The notes beneath the pieces are model-generated. The model had not been told where the DNA came from, made no database searches, and saw nothing but the letters and a program-made list of their open reading frames with translations. Source: Achromobacter insuavis (GTDB lineage: Bacteria > Pseudomonadota > Gammaproteobacteria > Burkholderiales > Burkholderiaceae_B). From it: a stretch of 64,000 nucleotides of DNA. The stretch is from the NCBI RefSeq assembly GCF_902859645.1, contig NZ_CADIJR010000006.1:87480-151479 (forward strand). The letters run 5' to 3'. Positions 27,630 to 36,970 of the stretch are shown in pieces (the stretch's first letter is position 1; every line of letters begins with the position of its first letter). The position numbers were made by a program, and so were the translations under genes.

Positions 27630-28253
27630 ATGACTTCCCCCAAGATTCCCGAATCCCTGCGCCGCGTCGTGCTGGCGTCCAACAATCCCGGCAAGCTGCG
27701 TGAGTTCTCCGCCTTGTTCGCCCCGCTCGGCATCGAGCTGGTGCCCCAGGGCGACCTGGGCGTGCCCGAGGCCGAGGAGCCGCACGTCACGTTCGTCGAG
27801 AACGCGCTGACCAAGGCGCGCCATGCCAGCCGCCTGACCGGACTGCCGGCGCTGGCCGACGATTCCGGCCTGTGCGTGGCCGCGCTGGACGGCGCGCCGG
27901 GCGTGTACTCGGCGCGCTACGCCAAGATGCACGGCGGCGAGAAATCCGACCAGGCCAACAACGCGCTGCTGGTCGGCAAGCTGGCGTCGGTCGCCGACCG
28001 CAGCGCCTGCTATGTGGCGGTGCTGGCGCTGGTGCGCGGCGAAAACGACCCGCGGCCGCTGATCGGCGAAGGCGTGTGGCAGGGCGAGATCATCGACCAG
28101 CCGGAAGGCGAGAACGGCTTCGGCTACGATCCGCACTTCTACCTGCCCGACCAGGGGCTGACGGCCGCCGCGCTCGATCCCGAGGAAAAGAACCGCATCA
28201 GCCATCGCGCCCGCGCCCTGCGCGAACTGCTGAGCAAGCTGAACCAGGCTTGA
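27630..28253 (+). CDS. rdgB: dITP/XTP pyrophosphatase RdgB
   Basis: The 207-residue enzyme removes non-canonical purine nucleotides by cutting (d)ITP and XTP to the monophosphate. VVLASNNPGKLREF, ADDSGLCVAALDGAPGVYSARYA and GFGYDPHFYLPDQG are the substrate and metal-binding blocks. The ATG at 27630 comes after a TATACA box only about ten bases away and without a clear Shine-Dalgarno; the message may have a very short leader. hemW follows 38 bp downstream. Confidence 0.95.
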   Translation: MTSPKIPESLRRVVLASNNPGKLREFSALFAPLGIELVPQGDLGVPEAEEPHVTFVENALTKARHASRLTGLPALADDSGLCVAALDGAPGVYSARYAKMHGGEKSDQANNALLVGKLASVADRSACYVAVLALVRGENDPRPLIGEGVWQGEIIDQPEGENGFGYDPHFYLPDQGLTAAALDPEEKNRISHRARALRELLSKLNQA

Positions 28254-28291
28254 CCCCGGGGCGTCGCCCGCGCCGCCTCCAGGAATACCGA

Positions 28292-29515
28292 ATGTCCATC
28301 ACCATCCCCATCCGCTCCGAACTGGGCGCGGCCCGCTCGCGCCTGGTCACCCCGGCCGGCGCCACCCTGACCAGCCTGCCGCCGCTGTCGGTCTACGTGC
28401 ACGTGCCCTGGTGCGTGCGCAAGTGTCCGTACTGCGACTTCAATTCGCACGCCGCGCCCGGCGGCGAGATCCCCGAACGCGCCTACCTGGATGCGCTGCG
28501 CAGCGACCTGGAACAGGCGCTGCCGTCGATCTGGGGCCGTCAGGTGGTCTCGGTGTTCATCGGCGGCGGCACGCCCAGCCTGCTGTCGGCCGCCGGCCTG
28601 GACGAGTTGCTGGCCATGCTGCGCGCCTGTCTGAACGTGTGGCCCGACGCGGAAATCACCATGGAGGCCAACCCCGGCACCGCCGAGGCCGACCGTTTCC
28701 GCGACTACGCCGCCAGCGGCGTGACCCGTTTCTCGCTCGGCATCCAGAGCTTCGACGACGCCCAGCTGAAGAAGCTGGGCCGCATCCATGATTCGGCGCA
28801 GGCCCGCGCCGCCATCGAGATAGCCCAGCGCGCCGCGCCGCGCGTCAACCTGGACATGATGTTCGCGCTGCCGGGCCAGACCCTGGAGGCCTGCGTGGAC
28901 GACCTGCGCCAGGCCATCGGCTTCGGCACCGAGCACCTGTCGCTCTATCACCTGACGATGGAGCCCAACACGGTCTTCGCCAAGTTCCCGCCGGAGGACC
29001 TGCCGGACGACGACACCAGCGCGGCCATGCAGGACGCGGTCGAGGCCGAACTGGCCGCGGCCGGCCTGGCGCGCTACGAGGTGTCGGCCTATGCCAGGCC
29101 GGGGGCCCGCAGCCGCCACAATCTGAATTACTGGGAGTTCGGCGACTACCTGGGTCTGGGGCCGGGCGCCCACGGCAAGCTGTCGTTCCACGACCGCATC
29201 GTGCGCGAGGCCCGCCTGCGCAGCCCGGAATCGTGGATGCGGGCCGCCGCCGCCCGCGATGGCAGCCACCTGGCCGAAAACCGCCAGGTCGGCCCCGACG
29301 AACTGCCGTTCGAGTTCATGCTGAACGCCTTGCGGCTGAAGGATGGCGTCGCCGCCACCCTGTTCAACGAGCGCACCGGCCTGTCACTGGCCGCCATCGC
29401 GCACCAATTGGAGGCAGCGTCCGCCAAGGGCCTGCTGGACGCCGATCCCACCCGCCTGCGGGCCACGCCCCTGGGCTGGCGCTTCCTGAACGACCTGCAG
29501 GAAATGTTCCTGTAG
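28292..29515 (+). CDS. hemW: HemW, heme chaperone-type radical SAM protein
   Basis: The 407-residue protein has the radical-SAM Cys triad CVRKCPYC followed by DFNSHA, which marks HemW and not coproporphyrinogen dehydrogenase HemN (which has an additional Cys). VVSVFIGGGTPSLLSA, TMEANPGTAEADRF and SLGIQSFDDAQLKKLGRIH are conserved. HemW binds heme and delivers it to cytoplasmic-membrane acceptors. It is in an operon with rdgB and ends just before the nitrogen-controlled glnA promoter. Confidence 0.93.
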   Translation: MSITIPIRSELGAARSRLVTPAGATLTSLPPLSVYVHVPWCVRKCPYCDFNSHAAPGGEIPERAYLDALRSDLEQALPSIWGRQVVSVFIGGGTPSLLSAAGLDELLAMLRACLNVWPDAEITMEANPGTAEADRFRDYAASGVTRFSLGIQSFDDAQLKKLGRIHDSAQARAAIEIAQRAAPRVNLDMMFALPGQTLEACVDDLRQAIGFGTEHLSLYHLTMEPNTVFAKFPPEDLPDDDTSAAMQDAVEAELAAAGLARYEVSAYARPGARSRHNLNYWEFGDYLGLGPGAHGKLSFHDRIVREARLRSPESWMRAAAARDGSHLAENRQVGPDELPFEFMLNALRLKDGVAATLFNERTGLSLAAIAHQLEAASAKGLLDADPTRLRATPLGWRFLNDLQEMFL

Positions 29516-29522
29516 CAATCAG

Positions 29523-29537
29523 GCACCAAGATGGGGC
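29523..29537 (+). promoter_or_regulatory. NtrC-binding site, upstream weaker copy
   Basis: GCACCAAGATGGGGC matches the NtrC dyad GCACCA-N3-TGGTGC except for one base. Its centre is 33 bp from the centre of the perfect site downstream, about three helical turns. Confidence 0.7.
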
Positions 29538-29550
29538 AATCATGCCCCAT
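29531..29550. terminator. Inverted repeat after hemW
   Basis: ATGGGGCAATCATGCCCCAT is a perfect 8-bp inverted repeat with a 4-base centre. It overlaps the weaker NtrC site and may stop hemW transcription. Confidence 0.4.
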
Positions 29551-29555
29551 TATTT

Positions 29556-29570
29556 GCACCAAGTTGGTGC
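29556..29570 (+). promoter_or_regulatory. NtrC-binding site, perfect dyad
   Basis: GCACCAAGTTGGTGC is an exact palindrome identical in its arms to the known NtrC enhancer consensus. It is about 65 bp upstream of the sigma-54 promoter. Confidence 0.9.
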
Positions 29571-29623
29571 TACATTGCCCCATGACATGACAGGCCTCCC
29601 CGGGGAATCCCGGGGGTGAGACC

Positions 29624-29638
29624 TGGCACGCTTATTGC
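29624..29638 (+). promoter_or_regulatory. Sigma-54 promoter of glnA
   Basis: TGGCACGCTTATTGC fits the sigma-54 consensus TGGCAC-N5-TTGC exactly, with GG at -24 and GC at -12. Transcription would start near 29,650, about 50 bp before the glnA ATG. Confidence 0.93.
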
Positions 29639-29699
29639 TTCCCTCTTTTATGCCAGTCGAGCGGCACAGCCCTCGACCCTTTTATCTAATGGAGATGAC

Positions 29700-31112
29700 A
29701 TGGCAAGCCCGAAAGACGTCCTGAAACAGATCGCCGACAACGAAGTCAAATTCGTGGATTTCCGCTTTACCGATACTGTTGGCCGTGAGCACCACGTGTC
29801 CGTGCCCACCAGCCAGATCGACGAAGACAAGCTGGAAAGCGGCCAGGCTTTCGACGGTTCGTCGATCCCGGGTTGGAAGGGCATTGAAGCGTCCGACATG
29901 CTGCTCATCCCCGACTGCGCCACCGGCAACCTGGACCCGTTCCGTGAAGAGCCGACCCTGATCCTGTCGTGCGACGTGGTCGAACCGTCGGACCTGAAGG
30001 GCTATGACCGCGATCCGCGTTCGCTGGCCAAGCGCGCCGAAGCCTACCTGAAGGCCTCGGGCCTGGGCGACACCGCCTACTTCGGTCCGGAACCCGAATT
30101 CTTCGTGTTCGACGGCGTGACCTGGAACACCGACATGTCGGGCACCTTCGTCAAGATCAAGTCGGAAGAGGCCTCCTGGTCCACCGGCCTGGACTTCGAC
30201 GGCGGCAACACCGGCCATCGTCCCGCGGTCAAGGGCGGCTACTTCCCGGTTCCCCCGGTCGATTCGTTCCAGGACATGCGCTCGGAAATGTGCCTGCTGA
30301 TGGAACAGATGGGCGTGCCGGTCGAAGTGCACCACCATGAAGTCGCCGGCGCCGGCCAGCTGGAAATCGGCACCAAGTTCAGCACCCTGGTGCAACGCGC
30401 CGACTGGACCCAGATCGTCAAGTACATCGTGCACAACGTGGCCCATGCCTACGGCAAGACCGCCACCTTCATGCCCAAGCCCATCGTTGGCGACAACGGT
30501 TCCGGCATGCACGTGCACCAATCCATCTGGAAGGATGGCCAGAACCTGTTCGCGGGCAACGGCTACGCCGGCCTGTCGGAATTCGCGCTGTACTACATCG
30601 GCGGCATCATCAAGCACGCCCGCGCCCTGAACGCCATCACCAACCCGGGCACCAACTCGTACAAGCGCCTGGTCCCGCACTACGAAGCCCCGGTCAAGCT
30701 GGCCTACTCGGCCCGCAACCGTTCGGCCTCGATCCGCATCCCGTACGTGGGCAACCCGAAGGGCCGCCGCGTCGAAGCGCGCTTCCCGGACCCCCTGGCC
30801 AACCCGTACCTGGCCTTCTCGGCCCTGATGATGGCCGGCCTGGACGGCGTGCAGAACAAGATTCACCCCGGCGATCCCGCCGACAAGAATCTGTACGACC
30901 TGCCGCCGGAAGAAGACGCGAAGATCCCGACCGTGTGCTCCTCGCTGGAGCAGGCGCTGGAAGCGCTGGACAACGACCGCGAGTTCCTGACCCGCGGCGG
31001 CGTGTTCAGCAACGACATGCTCAACGCCTACATCGACCTGAAGATGGCCGATGTGAACCGTCTGCGCATGACCACGCACCCGGTCGAATTCGACATGTAC
31101 TACAGCCTCTGA
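29700..31112 (+). CDS. glnA: Glutamine synthetase type I (GlnA)
   Basis: The 470-residue enzyme makes glutamine from glutamate, ammonia and [40 protein letters not shown] and [12 protein letters not shown] are the metal and substrate blocks, and NLYDLPPEE carries the Tyr that GlnE adenylylates. The length is exactly that of the dodecameric type I enzyme. ATG 29700 follows a GGAG site. It is driven by a sigma-54 promoter with two NtrC sites, and ntrB-ntrC (glnL-glnG) follow 188 bp downstream, the standard nitrogen-control arrangement. Confidence 0.97.
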   Translation: MASPKDVLKQIADNEVKFVDFRFTDTVGREHHVSVPTSQIDEDKLESGQAFDGSSIPGWKGIEASDMLLIPDCATGNLDPFREEPTLILSCDVVEPSDLKGYDRDPRSLAKRAEAYLKASGLGDTAYFGPEPEFFVFDGVTWNTDMSGTFVKIKSEEASWSTGLDFDGGNTGHRPAVKGGYFPVPPVDSFQDMRSEMCLLMEQMGVPVEVHHHEVAGAGQLEIGTKFSTLVQRADWTQIVKYIVHNVAHAYGKTATFMPKPIVGDNGSGMHVHQSIWKDGQNLFAGNGYAGLSEFALYYIGGIIKHARALNAITNPGTNSYKRLVPHYEAPVKLAYSARNRSASIRIPYVGNPKGRRVEARFPDPLANPYLAFSALMMAGLDGVQNKIHPGDPADKNLYDLPPEEDAKIPTVCSSLEQALEALDNDREFLTRGGVFSNDMLNAYIDLKMADVNRLRMTTHPVEFDMYYSL

Positions 31113-31121
31113 TTTCAGAGG
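31106..31121 (+). terminator. Small hairpin at the glnA stop
   Basis: CCTCTG ATTT CAGAGG spans the stop codon. It is short and lacks a T run, so it may only slow transcription into glnL. Confidence 0.3.
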
Positions 31122-31219
31122 TTGTGGCTGGGGGAGCGCGATGATGTAGGCAGAAACCAGGGCCGACACCACGCGCACCGCCAGGTCGCCGACCCAAGAC
31201 TTGCCCGTCCGGCCCCGTG

Positions 31220-31254
31220 CCGGCGGGCAGGGCGCCGCACTCAGGCGCCGCCGG
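31220..31254 (+). repeat. GC-rich hairpin in the glnA-glnL gap
   Basis: CCGGCGG (31,220-31,226) pairs with CCGCCGG (31,248-31,254), with GGCGCC self-complementary sequences inside. It may reduce glnLG expression relative to glnA. Confidence 0.5.
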
Positions 31255-31300
31255 GCCGGTGTTCCGATTTCCCCCTGTAGTCATTCGGGTACGTTGAAAA

Positions 31301-32365
31301 ATGAATGTAGAAGCTCTCGATCTGCTTGCCACGTCCGTTTTCCTGGTCAACGCACGCGGGCATATCGAATACGCCAATGCGGCCGCCGAGGATCTGTTCG
31401 GCCGTTCCCGCAAGCAGCTGTGCGGCCACTCCGCCGCCACGTTGTTCGACAATCCGGAAAACATCCAATCGTCCATCGACCGCGCCGCGGCCGGCAGGTA
31501 TGCCGACGTCCGGCAGCTGGCCTCATTGCGCCGCGCCGCCGAATCGGTGGAAGTGGCCGTGACCACGGTGGGCTTGAGCGGCCAGGCCTGGCCGGTCCTG
31601 ATCGAGACCCGCGAGATCGAGCAGCGCGTGCTGGCCGACCGCAACCATCGCCTGGTCGACGAGATCGAGGCGCATCGCGAGCTGCTGCGCAACCTGGCGC
31701 ATGAAGTCAAGAATCCCCTGGGCGGCTTGCGCGGCGCCGCGCAACTGCTGGAAGCCGAGCTGCCGAGCGCGGCGCTGGCCGAGTACACCCAGGTCATCAT
31801 TTCCGAAGCCGACCGCCTGCAGGCGCTGGTGGACCGCCTGAGCGGCCCGCAACGTGTGCCGCTGAACGCGCGGCCGGTGAACATCCATGAGATCTGCGAG
31901 CGCGTCTGCGCCCTGATCCAGGCCGAATTCCGCAACGACGTCACGCTGGTGCGCGACTACGACGCGTCCATGCCCGACCTGAAGGGCGACGCCGCCCGCC
32001 TGATGCAGGCGGTGCTGAACGTGGCCCGCAACGCCGCGCAGGAACTGGTCGCGCGGCCGCAGGCGCCCGGGCTGGAGCCCGGCGTCGTCACGCTGCGCAC
32101 CCGCGTCGCGCGGCAGGTCATGCTGGCGCATCGCCAGCACCGCCTGGCGCTGGAGCTGTCCATCATCGACAACGGTCCCGGCGTGCCGGAGCACATCCGC
32201 GACCGCATTTTCCATCCCCTGGTCACCGCCCGCGCCGGCGGGACCGGCCTGGGCCTGAGCCTGGCCCAGGATTTCGTGCAGCAGCACGGAGGCATCATCG
32301 AATTTGAATCCCGACCCGGGCGCACCGAGTTCCGCCTGGTCCTACCGATGGAGCCCGCACTCTGA
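31301..32365 (+). CDS. glnL: Nitrogen-regulation sensor kinase NtrB (GlnL)
   Basis: The 354-residue protein has a PAS-like N-terminus (VFLVNARGHIEYANAAAEDL), an H-box with the phospho-His (RNLAHEVKNPLGGL) and the N and G boxes of the ATPase domain (NVARNAAQEL, DNGPGVPEH, GGTGLGLSLA). There is no membrane segment. It phosphorylates NtrC under nitrogen shortage and reverses it when bound by PII. The stop overlaps the start of glnG by one base, so the pair is coupled. Confidence 0.94.
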   Translation: MNVEALDLLATSVFLVNARGHIEYANAAAEDLFGRSRKQLCGHSAATLFDNPENIQSSIDRAAAGRYADVRQLASLRRAAESVEVAVTTVGLSGQAWPVLIETREIEQRVLADRNHRLVDEIEAHRELLRNLAHEVKNPLGGLRGAAQLLEAELPSAALAEYTQVIISEADRLQALVDRLSGPQRVPLNARPVNIHEICERVCALIQAEFRNDVTLVRDYDASMPDLKGDAARLMQAVLNVARNAAQELVARPQAPGLEPGVVTLRTRVARQVMLAHRQHRLALELSIIDNGPGVPEHIRDRIFHPLVTARAGGTGLGLSLAQDFVQQHGGIIEFESRPGRTEFRLVLPMEPAL

Positions 32366-33867
32366 TGAAACCCGTATGGATCGTCGACGACGACCAGGCC
32401 ATCCGCTGGGTCCTCGAAAAGGCCCTGGCCCGCGCCGGTGTCCCCACCCGTAGTTTCTCCCAGGCAGCCGACGTGCTCGACGCGCTGGCGCACGACACGC
32501 CCGTCGCCCTGGTGTCCGATATCCGCATGCCCGGCGGCAACGGCCTTGAGCTGCTGCGCCAGCTCAAGGAACGCCATCCCGGCCTGCCGGTCATCGTCAT
32601 GACCGCCTTCGCCGACCTCGACAGCACCGTGTCCGCCTTCCAGGGCGGCGCTTTCGACTACCTGGCCAAGCCCTTCGACGTGAACGAGGCGGTGGCGCTG
32701 ATCCAGCGCGCCATGCAGGAATCGACCCAGCCCGAAAGCCCCGAAGGGCAGGGCGAGGCCCAGAACAATGAACGCTGGATGATGACGCAGTCGTCGTCCA
32801 CCGCCATGCAGGAAGTGTTCCGCGCCATCGGCCGGCTGGCGCAGTCCAAGGTCACCGTGCTGATCACCGGCGAGTCCGGCACCGGCAAGGAACTGGTGGC
32901 GCGCGCGCTGCACGGCCACGGCATGCGCGCCGGCGGCCCGTTCGTGGCGCTCAACGCCGCCGCCATCCCGCGCGACCTGCTCGAAGCCGAGCTGTTCGGC
33001 CACGAGCGCGGCGCCTTCACCGGCGCCAACACCCTGCGCCGCGGCCGCTTCGAGGAGGCCCACGGCGGCACGCTGTTCCTGGACGAAATCGGCGACATGC
33101 CGATCGAACTGCAGACGCGCCTGCTGCGCGTGCTGGCCGAAGGCAGCTTCTACCGCGTCGGCGGCGCGCAGCCCGTGCGGGTCGACGTGCGCATCGTCGC
33201 CGCCACCCACCAGCCGCTGGAGCAGCGCGTCGAACAAGGCCTGTTCCGCGAAGACCTGTTCCACCGCCTGAACGTCATCCGCCTGCGCCTGCCGCCGCTG
33301 CGCGAGCGGGTCGAGGATATCCCGGCGCTCGCCAACCACTTCCTCACCGCCAGCGCCCGCGCGCTCGGCGTGCCGGTCAAGCGCCTGACCCCGGAAGCGC
33401 TGGCCGTCCTGACCAAGTTCGACTTCCCCGGCAACGTGCGCCAGCTGGAGAACTTCTGCCACTGGCTCACCGTCATGGCCCCCGGCCAGACCGTCGAGCG
33501 CGCCGACCTGCCGCCCGAAATCCGCGCCATGGAACACGCGCCCGCCGCCGGTTCGGTGTCCCCGCGCCCGCCGGCCGGCGCCAGCGTCGCCGCCATCGGC
33601 ACCGTGGTCCAGCATCCCGCGCCCGCCGCCGCCGACGAAGCCACGCCCCGCAACTGGCAGGACTCCCTGCTGCGCGACGCCCAGTACCGCCTCGAACGCG
33701 GCGAACCCGCCGTCATGGCCACTCTGACGCGCCAGTTCGAGAAAATCCTGCTCCAAAGCGCCCTGGACGCCAGCCGCGGCCGCCGCGTCGAAGCCGCCTC
33801 AAGACTGGGCATCGGCCGCAACACCATCACGCGCAAACTGCGCGAACTCGGCATCGAAGACGAGTAG
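32365..33867 (+). CDS. glnG: Nitrogen-regulation response regulator NtrC (GlnG)
   Basis: The 500-residue sigma-54 activator has a receiver domain (WIVDDDQAIRWVLEKAL, phospho-Asp in VSDIRMPGGNG, AKPFD), an AAA+ domain with Walker A GESGTGKE, the sigma-54 contact loop GAFTGA and Walker B LFLDEIGDM, and a C-terminal Fis-type helix-turn-helix (ASRLGIGRNTITRKLRELG). Phosphorylated NtrC binds the two sites before glnA and drives its sigma-54 promoter, so the operon controls itself. A hairpin with a 9-bp outer stem lies about 60 bp downstream. Confidence 0.96.
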   Translation: MKPVWIVDDDQAIRWVLEKALARAGVPTRSFSQAADVLDALAHDTPVALVSDIRMPGGNGLELLRQLKERHPGLPVIVMTAFADLDSTVSAFQGGAFDYLAKPFDVNEAVALIQRAMQESTQPESPEGQGEAQNNERWMMTQSSSTAMQEVFRAIGRLAQSKVTVLITGESGTGKELVARALHGHGMRAGGPFVALNAAAIPRDLLEAELFGHERGAFTGANTLRRGRFEEAHGGTLFLDEIGDMPIELQTRLLRVLAEGSFYRVGGAQPVRVDVRIVAATHQPLEQRVEQGLFREDLFHRLNVIRLRLPPLRERVEDIPALANHFLTASARALGVPVKRLTPEALAVLTKFDFPGNVRQLENFCHWLTVMAPGQTVERADLPPEIRAMEHAPAAGSVSPRPPAGASVAAIGTVVQHPAPAAADEATPRNWQDSLLRDAQYRLERGEPAVMATLTRQFEKILLQSALDASRGRRVEAASRLGIGRNTITRKLRELGIEDE

Positions 33868-33928
33868 GGCGGCACGCGCTCTCCACCCGCGCGCAGCGAC
33901 CGCCGCTACCCCATCCTCCGCCGCGTAA

Positions 33929-33963
33929 GTCAGGTAGCGGCCGCCCGCGCGGCCCTACCTGAC
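33929..33963. repeat. Large hairpin between glnG and the LysR gene
   Basis: GTCAGGTAG (33,929-33,937) and CTACCTGAC (33,955-33,963) are exact inverted arms; inside, after a one-base bulge, GGCCGC pairs with GCGGCC around a CCGC loop. It lies between convergent genes. There is no T run. It may be a rho-type 3' end structure or part of a dispersed repeat. Confidence 0.65.
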
Positions 33964-34083
33964 GGGCCGAACCCGCTCTCGGCTAAGACACCCCTCCAGC
34001 AACGCCACAAACCCGGCCGACGCCCCGGGCGGCCTACGAAGCCCGCGCGATCGCACACCAACGTCCAAGACAAGAACGCCCCT

Positions 34084-34998
34084 TCACCCCATCCCCAGCA
34101 ACCCCTCACAAAGCCGAGGCGACTTCAACTTCTGCAGCCACCACTTGAGCGCCTCCCCCGGCTTCTCCGCCCGCCACGCATACGCCACATGCTCGGTCAA
34201 CGACATCCCCTCATCGGTATCGCAGACCACCAGCACCCCCTGCGCCAGATACGGCGCCGCCAGCGTCAGCGGCAGATACCCGCACCCCAGCCCGCGGATC
34301 TGCGCCTCGATCTTGGCCTGCATCGTCGGCATCACCAGCGTCGGCTGCTCCGCCAGGATCCCGCGCGACTGCGGCGGCAGGTTGCGTGACGTGTCGGCCA
34401 CCACCACCGCGCAATAGCGCGTGATGTCGGCCCGGCTCAGCGGCTGCGGCGCCGACGCCAGCGGATGGTGCGCCGCCACGCAGAAGCCGAACTGCGCCTG
34501 TCCCATCGTCACCGAGCGGTAGGGGCCGGTCGGTTCGCCCGCCGCGCCCGCTCCGATCACCAGGTCGGCGCGGTTCGACGTCAACGCATCCCAGTTGCCG
34601 CTCAGCACCTCGGTCGAAAAGCGCAGCTTGGTCGCGCTGCCCAGCGCCTGGAACTCCTCGACCAGGTCGTACAGCGGCCGCCACGGCAGCACCGCGCTCA
34701 CCGCGATGCGCAGCTCCACCTCCCAGCCGGTGGCGATGCGCTTGACCCGGCAGGCCAGGTCGTCCAGCGACTGCAGCACGTGGCGGCCATCCTTGAGCAG
34801 CGCCTCGCCCGCCGGCGTCAGCAGCGCCCGGTGCCCCGAGCGGTCGAACAGCAGCACGTCCAGCCCGTCTTCCAGCTTGCGGATGGCGTAGGTCACGGCC
34901 GACGGCACCTTGTCCAGCTCGCGCGCCGCCTTGGCGAAGCTGCCATGGCGCGCGATGGCGTCCACCAGGATGAGCAATTCGGGCGTGATCGGCTGCAT
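34084..34998 (-). CDS. LysR-family regulator, divergent from pirin
   Basis: The 304-residue protein has an N-terminal helix-turn-helix (HGSFAKAARELDKVPSAVTY) and a LysR effector domain. The ATG at 34998 (MQPITPELLILVDAIA) has GGAA at a good distance; the frame stays open to a TTG at 35025 but the longer form would put the operator-like repeat inside the gene. It likely controls the divergent pirin gene and itself. The ligand is unknown. Confidence 0.88.
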   Translation of the reverse strand: MQPITPELLILVDAIARHGSFAKAARELDKVPSAVTYAIRKLEDGLDVLLFDRSGHRALLTPAGEALLKDGRHVLQSLDDLACRVKRIATGWEVELRIAVSAVLPWRPLYDLVEEFQALGSATKLRFSTEVLSGNWDALTSNRADLVIGAGAAGEPTGPYRSVTMGQAQFGFCVAAHHPLASAPQPLSRADITRYCAVVVADTSRNLPPQSRGILAEQPTLVMPTMQAKIEAQIRGLGCGYLPLTLAAPYLAQGVLVVCDTDEGMSLTEHVAYAWRAEKPGEALKWWLQKLKSPRLCEGLLGMG

Positions 34999-35020
34999 GG
35001 GAAGGTTCCGGGCAATATCG

Positions 35021-35048
35021 TTCAAAAAATTTGAATGGTTTCTTCAAA
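35021..35048. promoter_or_regulatory. TTCAAA repeat array, candidate LysR operator
   Basis: TTCAAAAAATTTGAA (35,021-35,035) is a perfect palindrome with a T-rich arm, and a further TTCAAA lies at 35,043-35,048. A third copy of the arm, TTTGAA, is at 35,161-35,166 just before the pirin ribosome site. The placement between the divergent genes suits a LysR-type operator. Confidence 0.5.
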
Positions 35049-35179
35049 TCATAGCGTCAAACCGGCTGCCGAGTACGCGCACAATGTCACTCATGCCGGT
35101 TGAGCAGCTGGCGCCAGACCCAAACAGGCAGGCGCCGGATCGAGCGAAACCATTCACATATTTGAAACAGGAGTCCACC

Positions 35180-35878
<699 letters not shown>

Positions 35879-35955
35879 GGCCGGCAGCCGGGTGGATCGC
35901 CGATCCGCCCGGCCTTAACATGGCCCCAAGACGGCCAACCTACAGGAGCATTCCC

Positions 35956-36861
35956 ATGTCCACTTTGTCCCAAGCCGGCGACAGCCAGATCGAAACCGTG
36001 GTGGTGCCGCGCAGCAGCGACCTGGGCGGCTTCGAAGTCCGTCGCGCGCTGCCCTCGGCGCAGCGCCGCACCGTCGGCCCGTTCGTCTTCCTGGACCACA
36101 TGGGCCCGGTTGAATTCACGGCCGGCTCGGGCATCGACGTGCGCCCGCATCCGCACATCGGCCTGTCGACCGTTACCTATCTGTACGAAGGCTCGATGGT
36201 GCATCGCGATGGCGCCGGCAACACCCAGACCATCCTGCCCGGCGAGGTGAACTGGATGACGGCGGGCCGTGGCATCGTCCACTCCGAGCGCTCCTCGCCC
36301 GAAAGCCGCCAGGCCGCGCAACGCCTGGCCGGCCTGCAGATCTGGGTCGGCCTGCCCAAGGCCCACGAGGAAACCGATCCCGGTTTCACCCACTACGGCC
36401 TGGACGCCCAGCCCGTGATCGAAGGCGAGGGGGTGCGCGCGCAGGTCGTGGCCGGCTCGCTGTTCGGCAAGACGTCGCAGGTCAAGACCCATTCGCCGCT
36501 GTTCTATGGCGACATGCAGTTGCAGGCCGGCGCCGTCACGGTGCTGCCCGCCGAGCACGAAGAGCGCGCCGCCTACCTGGCGATCGGCTCGGTCGAGGTG
36601 GACGGACAAGTGTTCGAGAGCGGCCGCCTGATCGTGTTCGCCCCGGGCCGTCCGGTGCAGATCCGCGCCTGTACCGACGCGCGTTTCGCGGTGCTCGGCG
36701 GCGAGCCGCTGGAAGGCCCGCGCTTCATCTGGTGGAACTTCGTCTCCAGCAGCAAAGACCGCATCGAGCAGGCCAAGGAAGACTGGCAACGCAACCGCTT
36801 CGGCCAGACCGTGCCGGGCGACGAGACCGAGTTCATCCCGCTGCCCGCGCCGCGCGCCTGA
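35956..36861 (+). CDS. Pirin-family protein 2
   Basis: The 301-residue protein is a longer pirin. The N-terminal cupin has metal ligands in DVRPHPHIGLSTVTYLYEGS and RGIVHSERS, and the C-terminal pirin domain continues to GGEPLEGPRFIWWNFVSSS, typical of the PA2418/YhhW group. It likely shares the LysR-controlled transcript with pirin 1, but it is a different subgroup (about 70 residues longer), so the two are not a recent copy. ATG 35956 follows CAGGAG. Confidence 0.9.
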   Translation: MSTLSQAGDSQIETVVVPRSSDLGGFEVRRALPSAQRRTVGPFVFLDHMGPVEFTAGSGIDVRPHPHIGLSTVTYLYEGSMVHRDGAGNTQTILPGEVNWMTAGRGIVHSERSSPESRQAAQRLAGLQIWVGLPKAHEETDPGFTHYGLDAQPVIEGEGVRAQVVAGSLFGKTSQVKTHSPLFYGDMQLQAGAVTVLPAEHEERAAYLAIGSVEVDGQVFESGRLIVFAPGRPVQIRACTDARFAVLGGEPLEGPRFIWWNFVSSSKDRIEQAKEDWQRNRFGQTVPGDETEFIPLPAPRA

Positions 36862-36970
36862 TGTCGGCGGCCGGTCCGCTGTCCACGGGCTGGAACGCGG
36901 ACCGCCATCCCCGACGGCGCGGCAGTATGATGCGCATCCCTAACGTGATAACAATCGGGATGGAGACATC

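Noticed and set aside
31113-31300. Possible gene remnant in the glnA-glnL gap
   Set aside because: One minus-strand frame gives a hydrophobic string (SALVSAYIIALP) but no start, no homology and continues into glnA antisense.
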